64,000 nucleotides of DNA from Epiperipatus broadwayi. Its lineage: Eukaryota > Onychophora > Udeonychophora > Euonychophora > Peripatidae. The number at the start of each line of letters is the position of its first letter. Position 1 is the first letter of the stretch. The translations under genes and the position numbers were made by a program. The notes under the pieces are model-generated. The model was given only the letters and a program-made list of their open reading frames with translations. It did not search any database and was not told the origin of the DNA. Positions 48,201 through 58,569 of this stretch are shown piece by piece. The DNA is taken from NCBI GenBank assembly GCA_028023455.1, contig JAQFVV010000022.1, forward strand, positions 7,147,100 through 7,211,099, read 5' to 3'.

Positions 48201-48584
48201 CTTTGCCAATTTTTTTACATATTAACATTTTTTTAGCTAAGGGTGGGGACCATATGACAATTATTAGTAATTAAAAACATTATTTAAATATAAATGACAT
48301 TATACTATTATGGAGATTTGAAAAGTTGTACCGACTTGAAATTCAAATACCCTCAAGTGATACGGTAATCAGCTCCAAATAGAACAAATGCATGTAGTTT
48401 CAAAGCACAAAACAGGCCGTAATATTTTTGTGCAATGTCATGTAAAGTGGCCTGCTGAAATGGGTTAATACAATATTAAATGATGTATTAACCGTAGGGC
48501 CCGGCCACAGAAATGGCATTTTTATGTGTTTTGGACACATAAACAATGCCCCAAGTGGTTGTGCCTGGATTTCAGATGATTACC

Positions 48585-48645
48585 TAATTTTATTTTAATA
48601 ATTTTTAGACAAAAATTATATATATGTACTGCTACAATATTGGTA
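48585..48645 (+). repeat. Right end of repeat E1
   Basis: TAATTTTA (duplicated target) followed by TTTTAATAATTTTTAGAC and TGTACTGCTACAATATTGGTA. It matches the inner end of E2 (49,126-49,190, minus) and the end of E3 (52,562-52,622), and completes E1 after the 10.4-kb insertion. Confidence 0.8.
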
Positions 48646-49125
48646 CATTATTTTTCCAACCAGTTGGATGTGAGTCAGAAGGAGGGAGAGGGTTTGCTTT
48701 AGAAATGTCAAGCTAAAAGTTTAAGGATTGAGTGAAAGGGGAAGAGAATTAACTCGACAATTAATAATGAAAGTAAATAAAAATTAAAAGTTATGACAGT
48801 TTAAGAATGAATGTCTCTCTTTTGTTTAAAATATTGTATTCAGTCATTTATAGTTAAAAATCTGCAAAGCGCATGTGCAACAGCTTAATGCTGTTTAGCT
48901 ATTACAGTTTATAAAACTTCGCGCTATATAAAATAATTGATTTATTTAAAAATATTAAAGAAAAAACAGGAAAAAAAAAGTTGAAGCTAAAAGCTTAAAA
49001 TATAAACCTTTCATTTAAGTTAAAAATATCTCTTGTCATTAATTAAGGAAAACAAAAATCTTTTCTCATAATTTAAAGAAATAAAATATATATGTTTGTT
49101 AATAGTGATTGTAAACATAGCAATA
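48646..49125. other. 480-bp spacer between E1 and inverted E2
   Basis: Unique in the window. A/T-rich with a small more balanced patch (GCAAAGCGCATGTGCAACAG, near 48,872). No ORF or RNA gene recognised. If E1 and E2 are terminal inverted repeats of one element, this is its interior. Confidence 0.5.
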
Positions 49126-50933
49126 TACCAATATCGTAGTGGTACATATATATAATTTTTGTCTAAAAATTATTAAAATAAAATTATCATAAATAACGTG
49201 AAGGTTAATAAATCAATAAATAAATTTATAAAAAAATCTAGAGAGTTTATATTAAATAAAATGCAGTTTGTTGTCGAAACGTAAAATTAAAAGTTTAAAG
49301 AGTTTTTTTTTAAAAAACAGTTTGTTAAAAAAAATCAATTAATGAGTTAGAAAGGGGAGAAAGTTTAACTTGATAAAAGTTTAAGAAATGAATCATTTTG
49401 TAAAACTAACAGTACTCTCTCTTCATTTAAAACTATTTAAATGAAGAAAAAAAAAGTAATCTTAAAAATAAATAATGAGTTTATTTGAAAGAAATATATA
49501 TGTGCATAAATGATGAATTAAGTATAAGAAAATGTGTGCATGTTGGTAAAATAAAATGAGAAAGTTAAAAATATTGTAACACATAATTTGCAATGGCTAT
49601 GAATTAAAAACAACAAATTTGCAATGGCTACTAAGTTAAACAAAATCCACAAAACAACAAGTTTGCAATGGTCACTAATTAAAAGATCAACAACAACAGG
49701 ATTGAAAGCTTATCTAAGGAATTTCAACAACAAATGTAGCTGGAAGACACCAAAATGACAACAGGCCATCCTAATAAATAGTCCAGTTTTTTATCGGACA
49801 ATCAGTTCAGTTCAGATTACAGTCAGTTGAGATTACAGTTGAGATCACAATCAGATCAGTGCAGTTCAGTCAATTAACCAGTTAGTCTATTATGGGTCTA
49901 GAGTCAATCATGCATTGTTATTCATTGTCGGAAACATGCGACATTGCTCCAGCCTGAGTCCAATGAAACAGCCAACCTGCCCAAGAAAAGTAAAGGCTGC
50001 CTAACAACTTGAAAGTCCATTTTCAATATTGGACTGTCTTAAATAATAATGCCTCAGAATATTAAGCACTAAATCCCCACAAGAAAAACTTCAAATCTAA
50101 TCAGATAGACACGTGAAGTAACAATGAGCAAGAAGTCCACATTCAAATCCTAGGTAATAAATAAAATTTTTTAAATTTTCATTTTGAAGTAAAGTAGCCA
50201 TTGGAATAATTTGAGGCCTCCCATAGTCAAATAATAATGAACTCTATAGCGTGCCTAAAGAACTATTGATGTGCATGTTTTGAAATGCCGTGTATATGAA
50301 TGCTTTAGTATATTTTATATTGATTTCATGTATTTTAAGTGCCTTGTATTATTTAATACTCTTTGTTATATTATATTGTATATCTTACTATAATATGTGT
50401 GTGCTTGAGATGGTGATAAGTCATTGTTTCATTTAATTAAGCTTCTATAAAAGTAGTTAAAATTAGAACAATAAATATTTAGTCAAATAAATTATCTCTA
50501 AGCTTAATTTTGTTGGTCAATTCTTTTACCACTAATTAAAACAATAAGTTGTTATTGTATTACATTAGACTGAGCTAGTGATGGGATATTTTGAGCACTG
50601 GATTATGGGCTTACTGTCCAAACACATTAGTTCTCATAACTATCTGGGCCTGAGGTTTACCTCAAAATAAATAAAGTGTTTGGATAGTAGGGGGTTGAAT
50701 CCAGCAGATGAGGTGGGCCATGGTCTGAACATGTTATCATGTTATGTGTTGCATAGCTTGGTCTGACTGTGGGTATTGTCATTAGCTCTGCTATCCCCTC
50801 TGCTGTGAAGGGCTGGGTCATTCATGTAATATTTATAATATAAAATTATAAATTTATGATAAATAAGGTTTAAACCCAGTTAAATCTAGCAAATAAGGTA
50901 TACTGGATAATCTTCTATGACCACATCCAGTAC
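49126..50933 (-). repeat. Repeat E, copy E2, inverted
   Basis: Reads on the minus strand from GTACTGGATGTGGTCATAGA (50,933) to ATATTGGTA (49,126), collinear with E1 and E3. It shows the uninterrupted sequence at both positions where E1 is split. With E3 it forms a near-palindrome whose arms are 1.7-1.8 kb and whose spacer is 26 bp. Confidence 0.85.
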
Positions 50934-50959
50934 AAATGGACCCAACACAGAGACCCTTT

Positions 50960-52622
50960 GTACCAGGTACATTCATAAAATGATCCAGTGTACTCTATTT
51001 GTAGGTTTAGCTGGGTTCAAACCTTATTTATCATAAATTTATAATTTTATATTATAAATATTACATGAACAGACCTGCCCTTCGAGCAGAGGGAAGAATA
51101 CTGTCGATAAACAATACCCACAGTCAGACCAAACTATGCAACACATAACATGATCACATTTCCAGACCATGGCCCACCTCATCTGCTAGATTTAAACCCC
51201 TACTATCCAAGCACTTTATTTGTTTTGAGGTAAACCTCAGGCACCAGCTAGTTACAAGAACTAATGTGTTTGGGTAGTAGGCCCATAATCCAGTGCTCGA
51301 AATATCCCATGACTAGCTCAATCAATTGTAATTTATTTGACTAAATATTTATTGTTCTAATTTTAACTACTTTTATAGAAACTTATTTAAATGAAACAAT
51401 GACTTATCACCACCTCAAGCACACACATATTATAGTAAGGTATACAATATAATATAACAAAGAGTACTAAATAATACAAGGCACTTAAAATACATGAAAT
51501 CAATATAAAATATACAAAAGTATTCACATACACATTTCAAAACACGCACATCAATAGTTCTTTATGCATGCTATAGAGTTCATTATTATTAAACTCTGGG
51601 AGGCTTCAAATTATTGCAATGGCTACTTTACTTAGAAATGAAAATAAGAAAATGTTATTTATTACCTAGGATTTGAACATGGACTTCTTGCTGGTTGTTA
51701 CTTCGCATGAAAATATTTCTAACTGGTTAGATTTGAGGTTTTTCTTGTGGAGATTTAATGCTTAGTATTCTGAGGCATTATTCTTTAAGGCAGTCCGATA
51801 TTGAAAACAAACTTTCAAGTTGTTAGTCAGGCATTCAGGCTGGAGCAAAGTTGTATGCTTCTGATGACAATTAACAATGCATGATTGACTCTGAATACAT
51901 AATAGACTAACTGGTTGATTGACTGAACTGCACTGATCTGATTGTGATCTTAACTGCAATCTCAACTGATTGTAATCTGAACTGAAATGATGAAAAACTG
52001 GACTATTTATTAGGATGGCCTGTTGTCATTTTGGTGTCCGCCAGCTACATTTGTTGTTGAAATTCCTTAGATAAGCTTTTAATACTGTTGTTGGAGATCT
52101 TTTAATTGGTGGCCATTGCAAACTTGTTGTTTCATGGGTTTTGTTTAACTTAGTGACCATTGCAAATTTGTTGTTTTTAATTCATAGCCACTGCAAATTC
52201 TGTGTTACAATATTTTTAACTTTTTCATTTCATTTTACCAAAACACACACATTATCTTATACTTAACTAATTCATCATTTACACACATATATATTTATTT
52301 CAAAAAAAGTCATTATTTAGTTTTAAGAAGAGAGAGTGCCTTTAATTTTACAAAACGATTCATTTCTTAAACTTTTATCAAGTTAAACTTTCTCCCCCTT
52401 CTAACTCATTAATTGATTTTTTTCAACAAACTGTTGTTTAAAAAAAACTCTTTAAACTTTTAATTTTACGTTTTGACAGCAAACTGCATTTTATTTAATA
52501 AAAAATTCTTAGATTTTTTATAAATTTATTTATTGATTTATTAACCTTCACGTTATTTATGATAATTTTATTTTAATAATTTTTAGACAAAAATTATATA
52601 TATCTGCACTACTACAATATTT
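50960..52622 (+). repeat. Repeat E, copy E3
   Basis: Begins GTACCAGGTACATTCATAAA and ends CACTACTACAATATTTTT. It is uninterrupted and slightly shorter than E1/E2 through small deletions. The 67-codon ORF on the minus strand at 51,965-51,762 is not shared by E1 or E2 and is not a gene. The copy is followed at once by the second H1 repeat. Confidence 0.85.
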
Positions 52623-52626
52623 TTAT

Positions 52627-52768
52627 TTTATTTTCAAAATATGGCAGAAAGAGATAAGATAAATTTATGTAATTAAACAGAATCCATTAAAGAAAGCAAT
52701 TAATTTATGAAACATTTTAATTAAAAGAAAATTATATAACAGGGAAAAATTTAAAACAATAGGCTACT
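52627..52768 (+). repeat. H1, right copy of the direct repeat
   Basis: TTTTCAAAATATGGCAGAAA to AACAATAGGCTACT, same orientation as 35,058-35,199. After it the sequence continues AATAAGTAG, which is missing after the left copy because E1 begins there. Confidence 0.8.
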
Positions 52769-54865
52769 AATAAGTAGTTTAATTTAAAATATAATTGGGG
52801 AAAAGGAGTATAAATAAAGAACTTTTCTTTTGTTCTTAAATCTGGAAATCTGCTGAAGCTCTTGTGAAGGACTCGTATATTAATAATTTCTAGAATCGGC
52901 TGAAAATTATTTTAAAAAAAATAAATTCATTGTTAAATTTCTGCTTGCTGCCTTTTTGTTGCTGTAGATTATTTGCTCTGCATATATTCAAATCCAGAAC
53001 TTTGTTGCTCTACAGAAATGCTGGGGTAGTTTTCTTTGCCTTCACTCCCCCGTCTCTGGGACTGAAGTTGTAAAGATGTGAGATAGCTGAAGAACCAAGG
53101 AAAATGTCCTACAAATGCCTACCCTGTAGTAATTAATTCTTTCTATGGAAATATGAATCAAAAAGAGGAACTGCCATGCAACATCAATGAAACCCATCTT
53201 GACACACACACGCTAATTACTGGTACCTATCCCTTTATTTGAAATGTGTGTCTTTTCTTAAAGTGAATCTAGATATATGGGTTCTTTTTTATTTAAATAT
53301 TTTATAAATTGTTTTTTTTTTTTAAAAAATATTGTAATTGGTATTGGGCTTAATACGTATAATGGTGATGAATCTTCTTAATTTAGGTGGAAAATGCCGC
53401 ACTAAACTTGATCACCATTATACACCTATAATTAAGCATTTCATTTTATGTATATGTTTTATTTTTTAAAGACAGAAAAAAAAGAAAAACAAAAATGCAG
53501 AAAGCGCAAATCCCCCCTCCCCTTTATTGATAATGCAGTGTTACCTATTAAGTTCTAGTTTATTGGTAAAGGATTTGAGATTTAATGATTAAAGATTTTA
53601 TTTAATTTTCTTTTGGTTAGAAAAGAAAAAAAAGGAAGTCTCTTACCTATATTTCTTTGCCATATATTTCTCCTTAATTCAATTCAAAAGGTTACAAATA
53701 TATGTGTATATTTTTAAAAAAATGTAAAATAACAAAACTTTTGTTTTTTATCTAGCTGTAGAAGAGAGAGTACAGTCGCCCATATTTATCTATATTAAAG
53801 TTTTAGAAAAAAATTTGTAATAACTCTGTGATGGACTGGTTGAACATTAACTAATTTTTAACATGTCTGCTCTTTCCATAAGTGATTTAATCTTATTGGA
53901 AAAAAAAAGTCATAATTATTTTACAAGGGATTTTTTTTGTTAGACTTTCATAATGTTTTGTATATGTTTACCAACTAAGGTTTTTCTTTTAAATTTAAAG
54001 GTCATTGGATCGTATTTATATTATATTGTATACTGAGTGATCTGTGGGTATGTCACTTCACATTTCAGCACTTTCCTCACCAATTCTACATAGGCTAACA
54101 TACCTGCCTCAGGCTCACAATGAAGATTAATAAAATTGGATCTCATCTCTTTCAAATATTTATAAATATATAACTGGATATAAGTAGCAAAACTCTGTTT
54201 CTGAATTCAGATCATGCAGTTAGCAAATGAATTACATTTTCTCTAACTCAGTTGAGACAGAGAACTATCCAGTCTCGTGTTAGCCTCTTGGCAGCCATTT
54301 GTCTCAGGACTCATTTCCCACAATATTCTATCATCTTAGGCTGCAATATTTTATATTTATATTTATTTTAAAAACTTTCCCTGCAAAGTATTATTGAAGT
54401 GTCTAAATCAAGACTGAAAATATCCATAGGGGGATCACTATTGAATTTTTGTTAGTAGCAGAGGATGATATTTTCAATGCTTTCCTAAGAATATGTGTTA
54501 GTTTGGCTAGCTATCCGAATCATGTACTCTCACCATTGTGTTAATCATGTCTGTCTCTCTCTCAAGCATGTAACCTGTCCACTGGCTAGAAATGTTCACA
54601 AATTATAATGTGAATTTATTTTTTCATTAAAGTCTTTCTTTCATATCTGGATATAGTTGGAGAGAAATAGCCTGCAGCACAACTAATCAATTCGATGTAC
54701 TCTGGAAATGTAAAATAATAGTTTTTCTTTTGTATTTCATTCACTATTATTAAAGCTCTATATCATTGTTTTCTTCAGTAAACCTGGTCATTATATATGT
54801 TCAAATTTATCCTTAGAGTCTTGTCTCTTTTTAACCACAGAGCATACATTAAGAATAAATTCTAG
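52769..54865. other. Intergenic, no gene recognised
   Basis: Contains one short hairpin (53,349-53,441: TATAATGGTGAT facing ATCACCATTATA across ~40 bp) and otherwise A/T-rich sequence with no supported ORF, exon or transposon. Confidence 0.5.
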
Positions 54866-54965
54866 TGAGGTTTGGGGAGTAAGTCGCTTAGTAGCAATCT
54901 GGAGTAGGTAAGGTTCGAGGTTCGAACCTGCTCTACTTGCATCTCTAGATTAGATTAAAGCAGCT
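54866..54965 (+). repeat. tRNA-derived SINE-like fragment
   Basis: GTAAGTCGCTTAGTAGCAAT then CTGGAGTAGG resembles a degenerate A-box region, and GGTTCGAACCT at 54,919-54,929 is a good B box. The spacing is compatible with a tRNA-related Pol III promoter. The downstream CTCTACTTGCATCTCT is shared with CTCTACCTGCATCTCT at about 58,753. It is too degenerate to be a functional tRNA. Confidence 0.4.
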
Positions 54966-55489
54966 TTGCTTTTCATATAGTTATAATATATATATATATT
55001 GGAGTACTATAAAATTAACTGTCTAGCTTTCTTTCTTCCTAAAGCATACATAAATTAAACATTAACTTTTAACCTAGCATACATCTTGTAGTACTAAACT
55101 TATCATTGTAACCGTTTTAAATTTATTAGATATTATTTATCTTATGCTTATAATGAACTAAATAAAGTGAAATATTAATGTATGAGTTAAATAACACAAT
55201 GTACACAAGATAATATTATAATCTTCTTTCTCTCTTTATTATTTTTTTAGAATAGAATAGCATAAATTCTTAAGTTAAAGTACTCAATAAGACAATGTGC
55301 AATAGCACAGGTCACAATATATATAAAATTATATGTTCATGTATATTTGCATTCATGTATTTGTAATATGTTTGTTATAGTTATGAAGAAGATTACTTGG
55401 GCAATCAAAAATGTCAATAGTGGGTTATAATTATATGAAGCTTTGTAAAAGTAATAAAGAAAGTAAATAATATTATCTTTTATTTTGTT
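54966..55489. other. Intergenic, nothing recognised
   Basis: A/T-rich filler with a short TA tract at about 54,987. Confidence 0.45.
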
Positions 55490-55642
55490 TTATATTATAC
55501 TCCTTGCTTTAGATACTTTATTACAAACTTTTATATATAAACTTATGTTTTGACTGTCCTGCTGGCTTTTTCAGAGTAGTCAAAATATTGGCTTATAAAT
55601 AAGTTTGCAATAAAGTGCTTAAAGGAAGGAGTATAATTATAT
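55490..55642 (-). ncRNA. PLE-type terminal hairpin with decayed hammerhead-like core
   Basis: Arms of about 65 bp pair across a central ~35 bases: TACTCCTTGCTTTAGATACT on the left, TACTCCTTCCTTTAAGCACT on the right read on the minus strand. On the minus strand the centre reads CTCTGAAAAAGCC, then AGCAGGACAGTC, then AAAACATAAG. It parallels the PLE1 core (CTGATGA, GCAGGACAGTC, GAAAC) with core mutations. It is probably the 3' end of PLE3, which runs on the minus strand just to the right. Confidence 0.45.
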
Positions 55643-55924
55643 TTACATAAACATTCACACATTACCATTAAATCTTTAACCTGGGTATTCATTTCACAAG
55701 CAATATTAGATTGCTATCTGTATTGCTTATCGATAGCTATCTGAAATTCTCAAATATTGGCTAAATTTTTTACCTAAATTTTAACCTCAGTATGCATTAA
55801 TTATTAAATCTTTAATTAAATAATAAAACTATTTCTTTTATTGCAGTTCTGCAACATTGTGTAAGCATGAATAATCAATAGATGACAGATAGTAGAGTTT
55901 AATAAATCTCCATCCAGCACTCTT

Positions 55925-55981
55925 TAGATTCTTGAATATCTAATTTAAGGCAAACACTCTACAAACTGAGCTATTCTGTCA
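55925..55981 (-). repeat. tRNA-like 5' half (SINE head)
   Basis: On the minus strand: GACAGAA, then TAGCTCAGTTTGTAGAG (a strong A box with D-loop), TGTTTGCCTTAAA (anticodon arm position), then TTAGATATTCAAGAATCTAA, a T-arm-like hairpin. The anticodon stem and variable loop are compressed, so it cannot be a normal tRNA. It is most likely the head of a SINE. Confidence 0.45.
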
Positions 55982-56017
55982 AAGGCAAAATATAGTAGAA
56001 ATTTGATATATTTATAT

Positions 56018-56048
56018 ATGAGGATTGGTTCAAATCCTCCCCGAGTCT
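56018..56048 (+). repeat. tRNA T-arm-like fragment
   Basis: GAGGATTGGTTCAAATCCTC with a canonical B box (GGTTCAAATCC) and a perfect five-base stem. No A box in proper spacing upstream on this strand. Probably another SINE scrap. Confidence 0.35.
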
Positions 56049-56149
56049 TTCAATTTTTTTTAAATGCAGCTAATTAGTTTTTTTCCTAAGAGCAAGATTA
56101 ATTAGAGGCTTCCATACATTGTGTATTGCCACACTGGGTTGACTTATAG

Positions 56150-56670
56150 GATTATTTACCATTGTCATATGAGCAGCTTCCTTGAATTTTCTTCTATGCA
56201 CTTTTTCCTCTTTATCCAATATCTTTGTGTTTTCTCACCTAAGCATATGGTCATTAGTACATACATGATCTGCTATGGTAGAGACATCTGTTTTTCTCTT
56301 TTAACCATTAGTTTGTGCTCTTTCAATCACTGTTCAACAGGGCAACAAGTCTTATCAATGTATTTCCTTCCACATTCACATTGTATTTCATAAATGCAAT
56401 TTTTGTTCTTCACCATTTCCAGTTTAGGCTTAGTAGAAGCATTCCTTGAAGTATGGTATGGCTTTGGAAAGCAGTTCTAATGTTATATTGACTGCAGATT
56501 TTCTTTAGTTTGTCTGCCATTCCTGGTATGTATGGATACACTACTGTATCAATAATTGTTTTCTCTTTTGGTGTCTCTTTGTGTTGTCTATTGAATGTTT
56601 TCCTGATGACTGCTGATGAATAACCATTCTTCATAAGCATTTGTTCTATGTGAATCTTTTCTTTTTCCAA
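56150..56670 (-). pseudogene. PLE3 linker and GIY-YIG endonuclease relic
   Basis: 56,670-56,410 is open (MKNGYSSAVIRKTFNRQ, VVYPYIPGMADKLKKIC), the usual linker that ends near a VxYxxG segment. After a shift, 56,398-56,180 gives KNKNCIYEIQCECGRKYIDK: the GIY motif is CIY and the YIG motif is YID, so two endonuclease motif positions are altered. KEHKLM and later fragments follow. The domain is decayed beyond function. Confidence 0.75.
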
Positions 56671-56699
56671 ATCACTGGTTTCTGAACAAACCTCCTTTG

Positions 56700-57600
56700 C
56701 TCTGTTTCATAGTGATAGCACAATTCCTTGTTTAGTACTTCTTGTATGATTGAATGTATATGCCAAGTACTTGCCAGTGTGTGTTAGCTTCCTATATACT
56801 GTTGTTTTTACTTTGCCCTGAGGGAGTCTTGTCACAAGAACATCCAAGAATGACAATTTTTGTTCTTGTTCCAATTCCATTGTGAATTTAATTGTAAGAG
56901 ATATGTTGTTAATGTGAATCCAGAATGACATAATTTTACCTCACCATGTGGCCATACCACAAATGTATCATCAACATATCGAAGCCACACTTTAGGTGGA
57001 CATGGAGTAGTATTTATGGCTGTGGTTTCAAGTTCTTCCATGTAAATGTTGCTGAGCAAGGGATCCCATGGCTATCCCTTGATTTTGTTGGAAAAATTCT
57101 GAGTTTGAAAGTATGTTATTGTTATGCAGAATGTTAATAATTCTATTATACTATCAATAAGTAGAGCTGTTTTAGTTTGTAGACTATTATTGTCATATAA
57201 ACTTTTCCTTACAATAGACAGTGCCTCATACCATGGTACATCTGTAAACAGACTTTCCATATCAAAGCATACCAATATGTCAGTTCTTTCCATTTTCATG
57301 TTCCTGACTAATTCTACAAAGTGCTTAGAATTCCTGATGAAAGACTGTGTCCTATATGCCAATGGATTAATAACTTCAAGAAGAAATCTTGACAAATTTT
57401 GACATGATGAAATTTCTAGAACTAACAATGTCTTAATGGAACATTATCTTTATGGATTTTATGCAGTCCTTACAAGTGAGAAATCTTGCTGAAATACGAA
57501 GTTAATTTTTTTTTCTGAATCACTGAAATACCTGCGATGCTTCGCTTCCGTAGTAATGCTTGTAGTTTTACCTCTGCATTTGGAATTGGATTTTTTGCTG
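56700..57600 (-). pseudogene. PLE3 reverse transcriptase core
   Basis: Minus-strand frames: 57,428-57,072 contains NPLAYRTQSFIRNSKHFVEL and TDILVCFDMESLFTDVPWYE (motif A, with FTDVP where FTNVP is usual). Around 57,090-57,059 a stop and shift break the PxGxxxS motif. 57,059-56,832 has SNIYMEELE and WLRYVDDTFVVW (YVDD catalytic motif), and 56,931-56,707 has KLSFLDVLVTR and YRKLTHTGKYLAY. The segment between the DKGN block and motif A (57,600-57,430) is scrambled. Confidence 0.88.
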
Positions 57601-58170
57601 CTTTTTTGTATTAATTTGCTGTGAGAAGGCCTTGTATTTTGTTATCATAATCAGTTTTATCCATTACAACTGTAATGTTACCTTTGTCCACAGGAAGAAT
57701 GATTATAGATGTATCCTGTTTGAGAAATTTAATAGCTTTCCTCTCATCACCTGAAATGATTGACTTCTGCTTGTGCACTTGATGTCTTTCAAGTGTCCTT
57801 TTTATTCTCCAGCATAACCCTGCTGCTTCCTCTAGAGTCAAGTTTGGGTCACCTCATCAGTGGCTGCCATTATATCCAATAGTGAGACAGTAAATGGGGT
57901 AATGGTGAAATTCAAGCCCTTTTCAAGAACTGATAATTCGCAATCAGTAAGGTGTTTAGAACTAAGAGTTTTCACTGATGACGAGGATAGACTAGTTGCT
58001 ATATGACTTTTGACCTGCCCATGCAGATTTACAAGCTTCTTCTTCTGAAGTTCTTTTATCCCTCCATGTAACTTACAATATGATCTGTTCACTGCTTGAC
58101 AAATTCTTGAGAAATCTTCATCTGTAACTTTATTTTGTAGAACTGATTCCATATTCCTAATAGATTGCAA
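57600..58170 (-). pseudogene. PLE3 N-terminal domain and DKGN block
   Basis: 58,170-57,838 reads a helical region with LHGGIKELQKKKLVNLHGQV and VLEKGLNFTITP, the L-x-KGLNF motif common in front of PLE reverse transcriptases. After an overlapping frame change, 57,841-57,611 reads GDERKAIKFLKQDTSIIILP then VDKGNITVVMDKTDYDNKI. This is the conserved DKGxxVVxxxxxxY block that starts the RT fold. Confidence 0.85.
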
Positions 58171-58200
58171 TGTTTGATACTTGGTAACCGCTGAACCTTT

Positions 58201-58569
58201 ATACTTTCTCTATATACATTCAGCATTCACTTATAAATGATGGAAATAGTCCAACATATCACATCTTATAATATACCATCATTACAAACCTTCAGACAAA
58301 TACTGTTCTGTTTATATCTTCAGATTAGTTTCTAGCTTGCAGTCTCCTCAGTAAAGGGTTTGGATGAAACCCATAACCAGAAATTAGTCTGATATGAATA
58401 AAGCAGCACTGAATAGTATTAATCATTACCATCTAACATGCACTGATAATTCAAGTTTGCATAAGATAGCTTAATTGGAATAAGAAAAACAATGTATTAC
58501 TTAAAAATAAGGTATAGGCAGCCATCATATAATGTTGTAAACCTTTAAACATCACATGTTCAGCTTTCT
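58201..58569. other. PLE3 upstream region
   Basis: Probably a degraded terminal copy of PLE3. Apart from the hammerhead-like motif there is no recognisable feature. Confidence 0.4.
58325..58356 (-). ncRNA. Hammerhead-like motif upstream of PLE3
   Basis: On the minus strand CTGAGGA (58,351-58,345; fits CUGANGA), then GACTGCAAGCTA and GAAAC (58,332-58,328), then TAATC. Stem II pairs poorly. It lies ~150 bp before the PLE3 coding start, where PLE terminal copies carry such motifs, and its sequence resembles the core at 59,795-59,821. Confidence 0.4.

Larger units (their letters stand above)
38207..48584. mobile_element. 10,378-bp TIR element with 8-bp TSD, inserted in E1
   Basis: Left end GGTAATCATCTGAAATCCAG, right end on the minus strand begins with the same 20 bases. 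Both continue with CCACTTGGGGC after a short variable stretch, so the TIR is about 37 bp with partial similarity further in (CCGGGC and CCGTAAC/ACGGTTAA motifs). TAATTTTA flanks both sides (38,199-38,206 and 48,585-48,592), while E3 has one copy only (52,562-52,570 region). The right subterminal block (AACACATAAAAATGC, then GGCCG/GGCCA) is also found in the 1.2-kb element, so the two belong to one superfamily. No transposase is recognisable; the interior is repeats. Confidence 0.75.
56150..58200 (-). mobile_element. PLE3: heavily mutated Penelope-like element
   Basis: On the minus strand, in order: an N-terminal region (58,170-57,838), the DKGN block (57,841-57,611), RT palm (57,428-56,832), a post-RT region (56,931-56,410) and a GIY-YIG remnant (56,400-56,180). 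The layout equals PLE1 but the protein is a different, older lineage. At least five frame breaks lie within 2 kb. Hammerhead-like hairpins lie near both sides (58,325-58,355 and 55,490-55,642). Confidence 0.88.
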
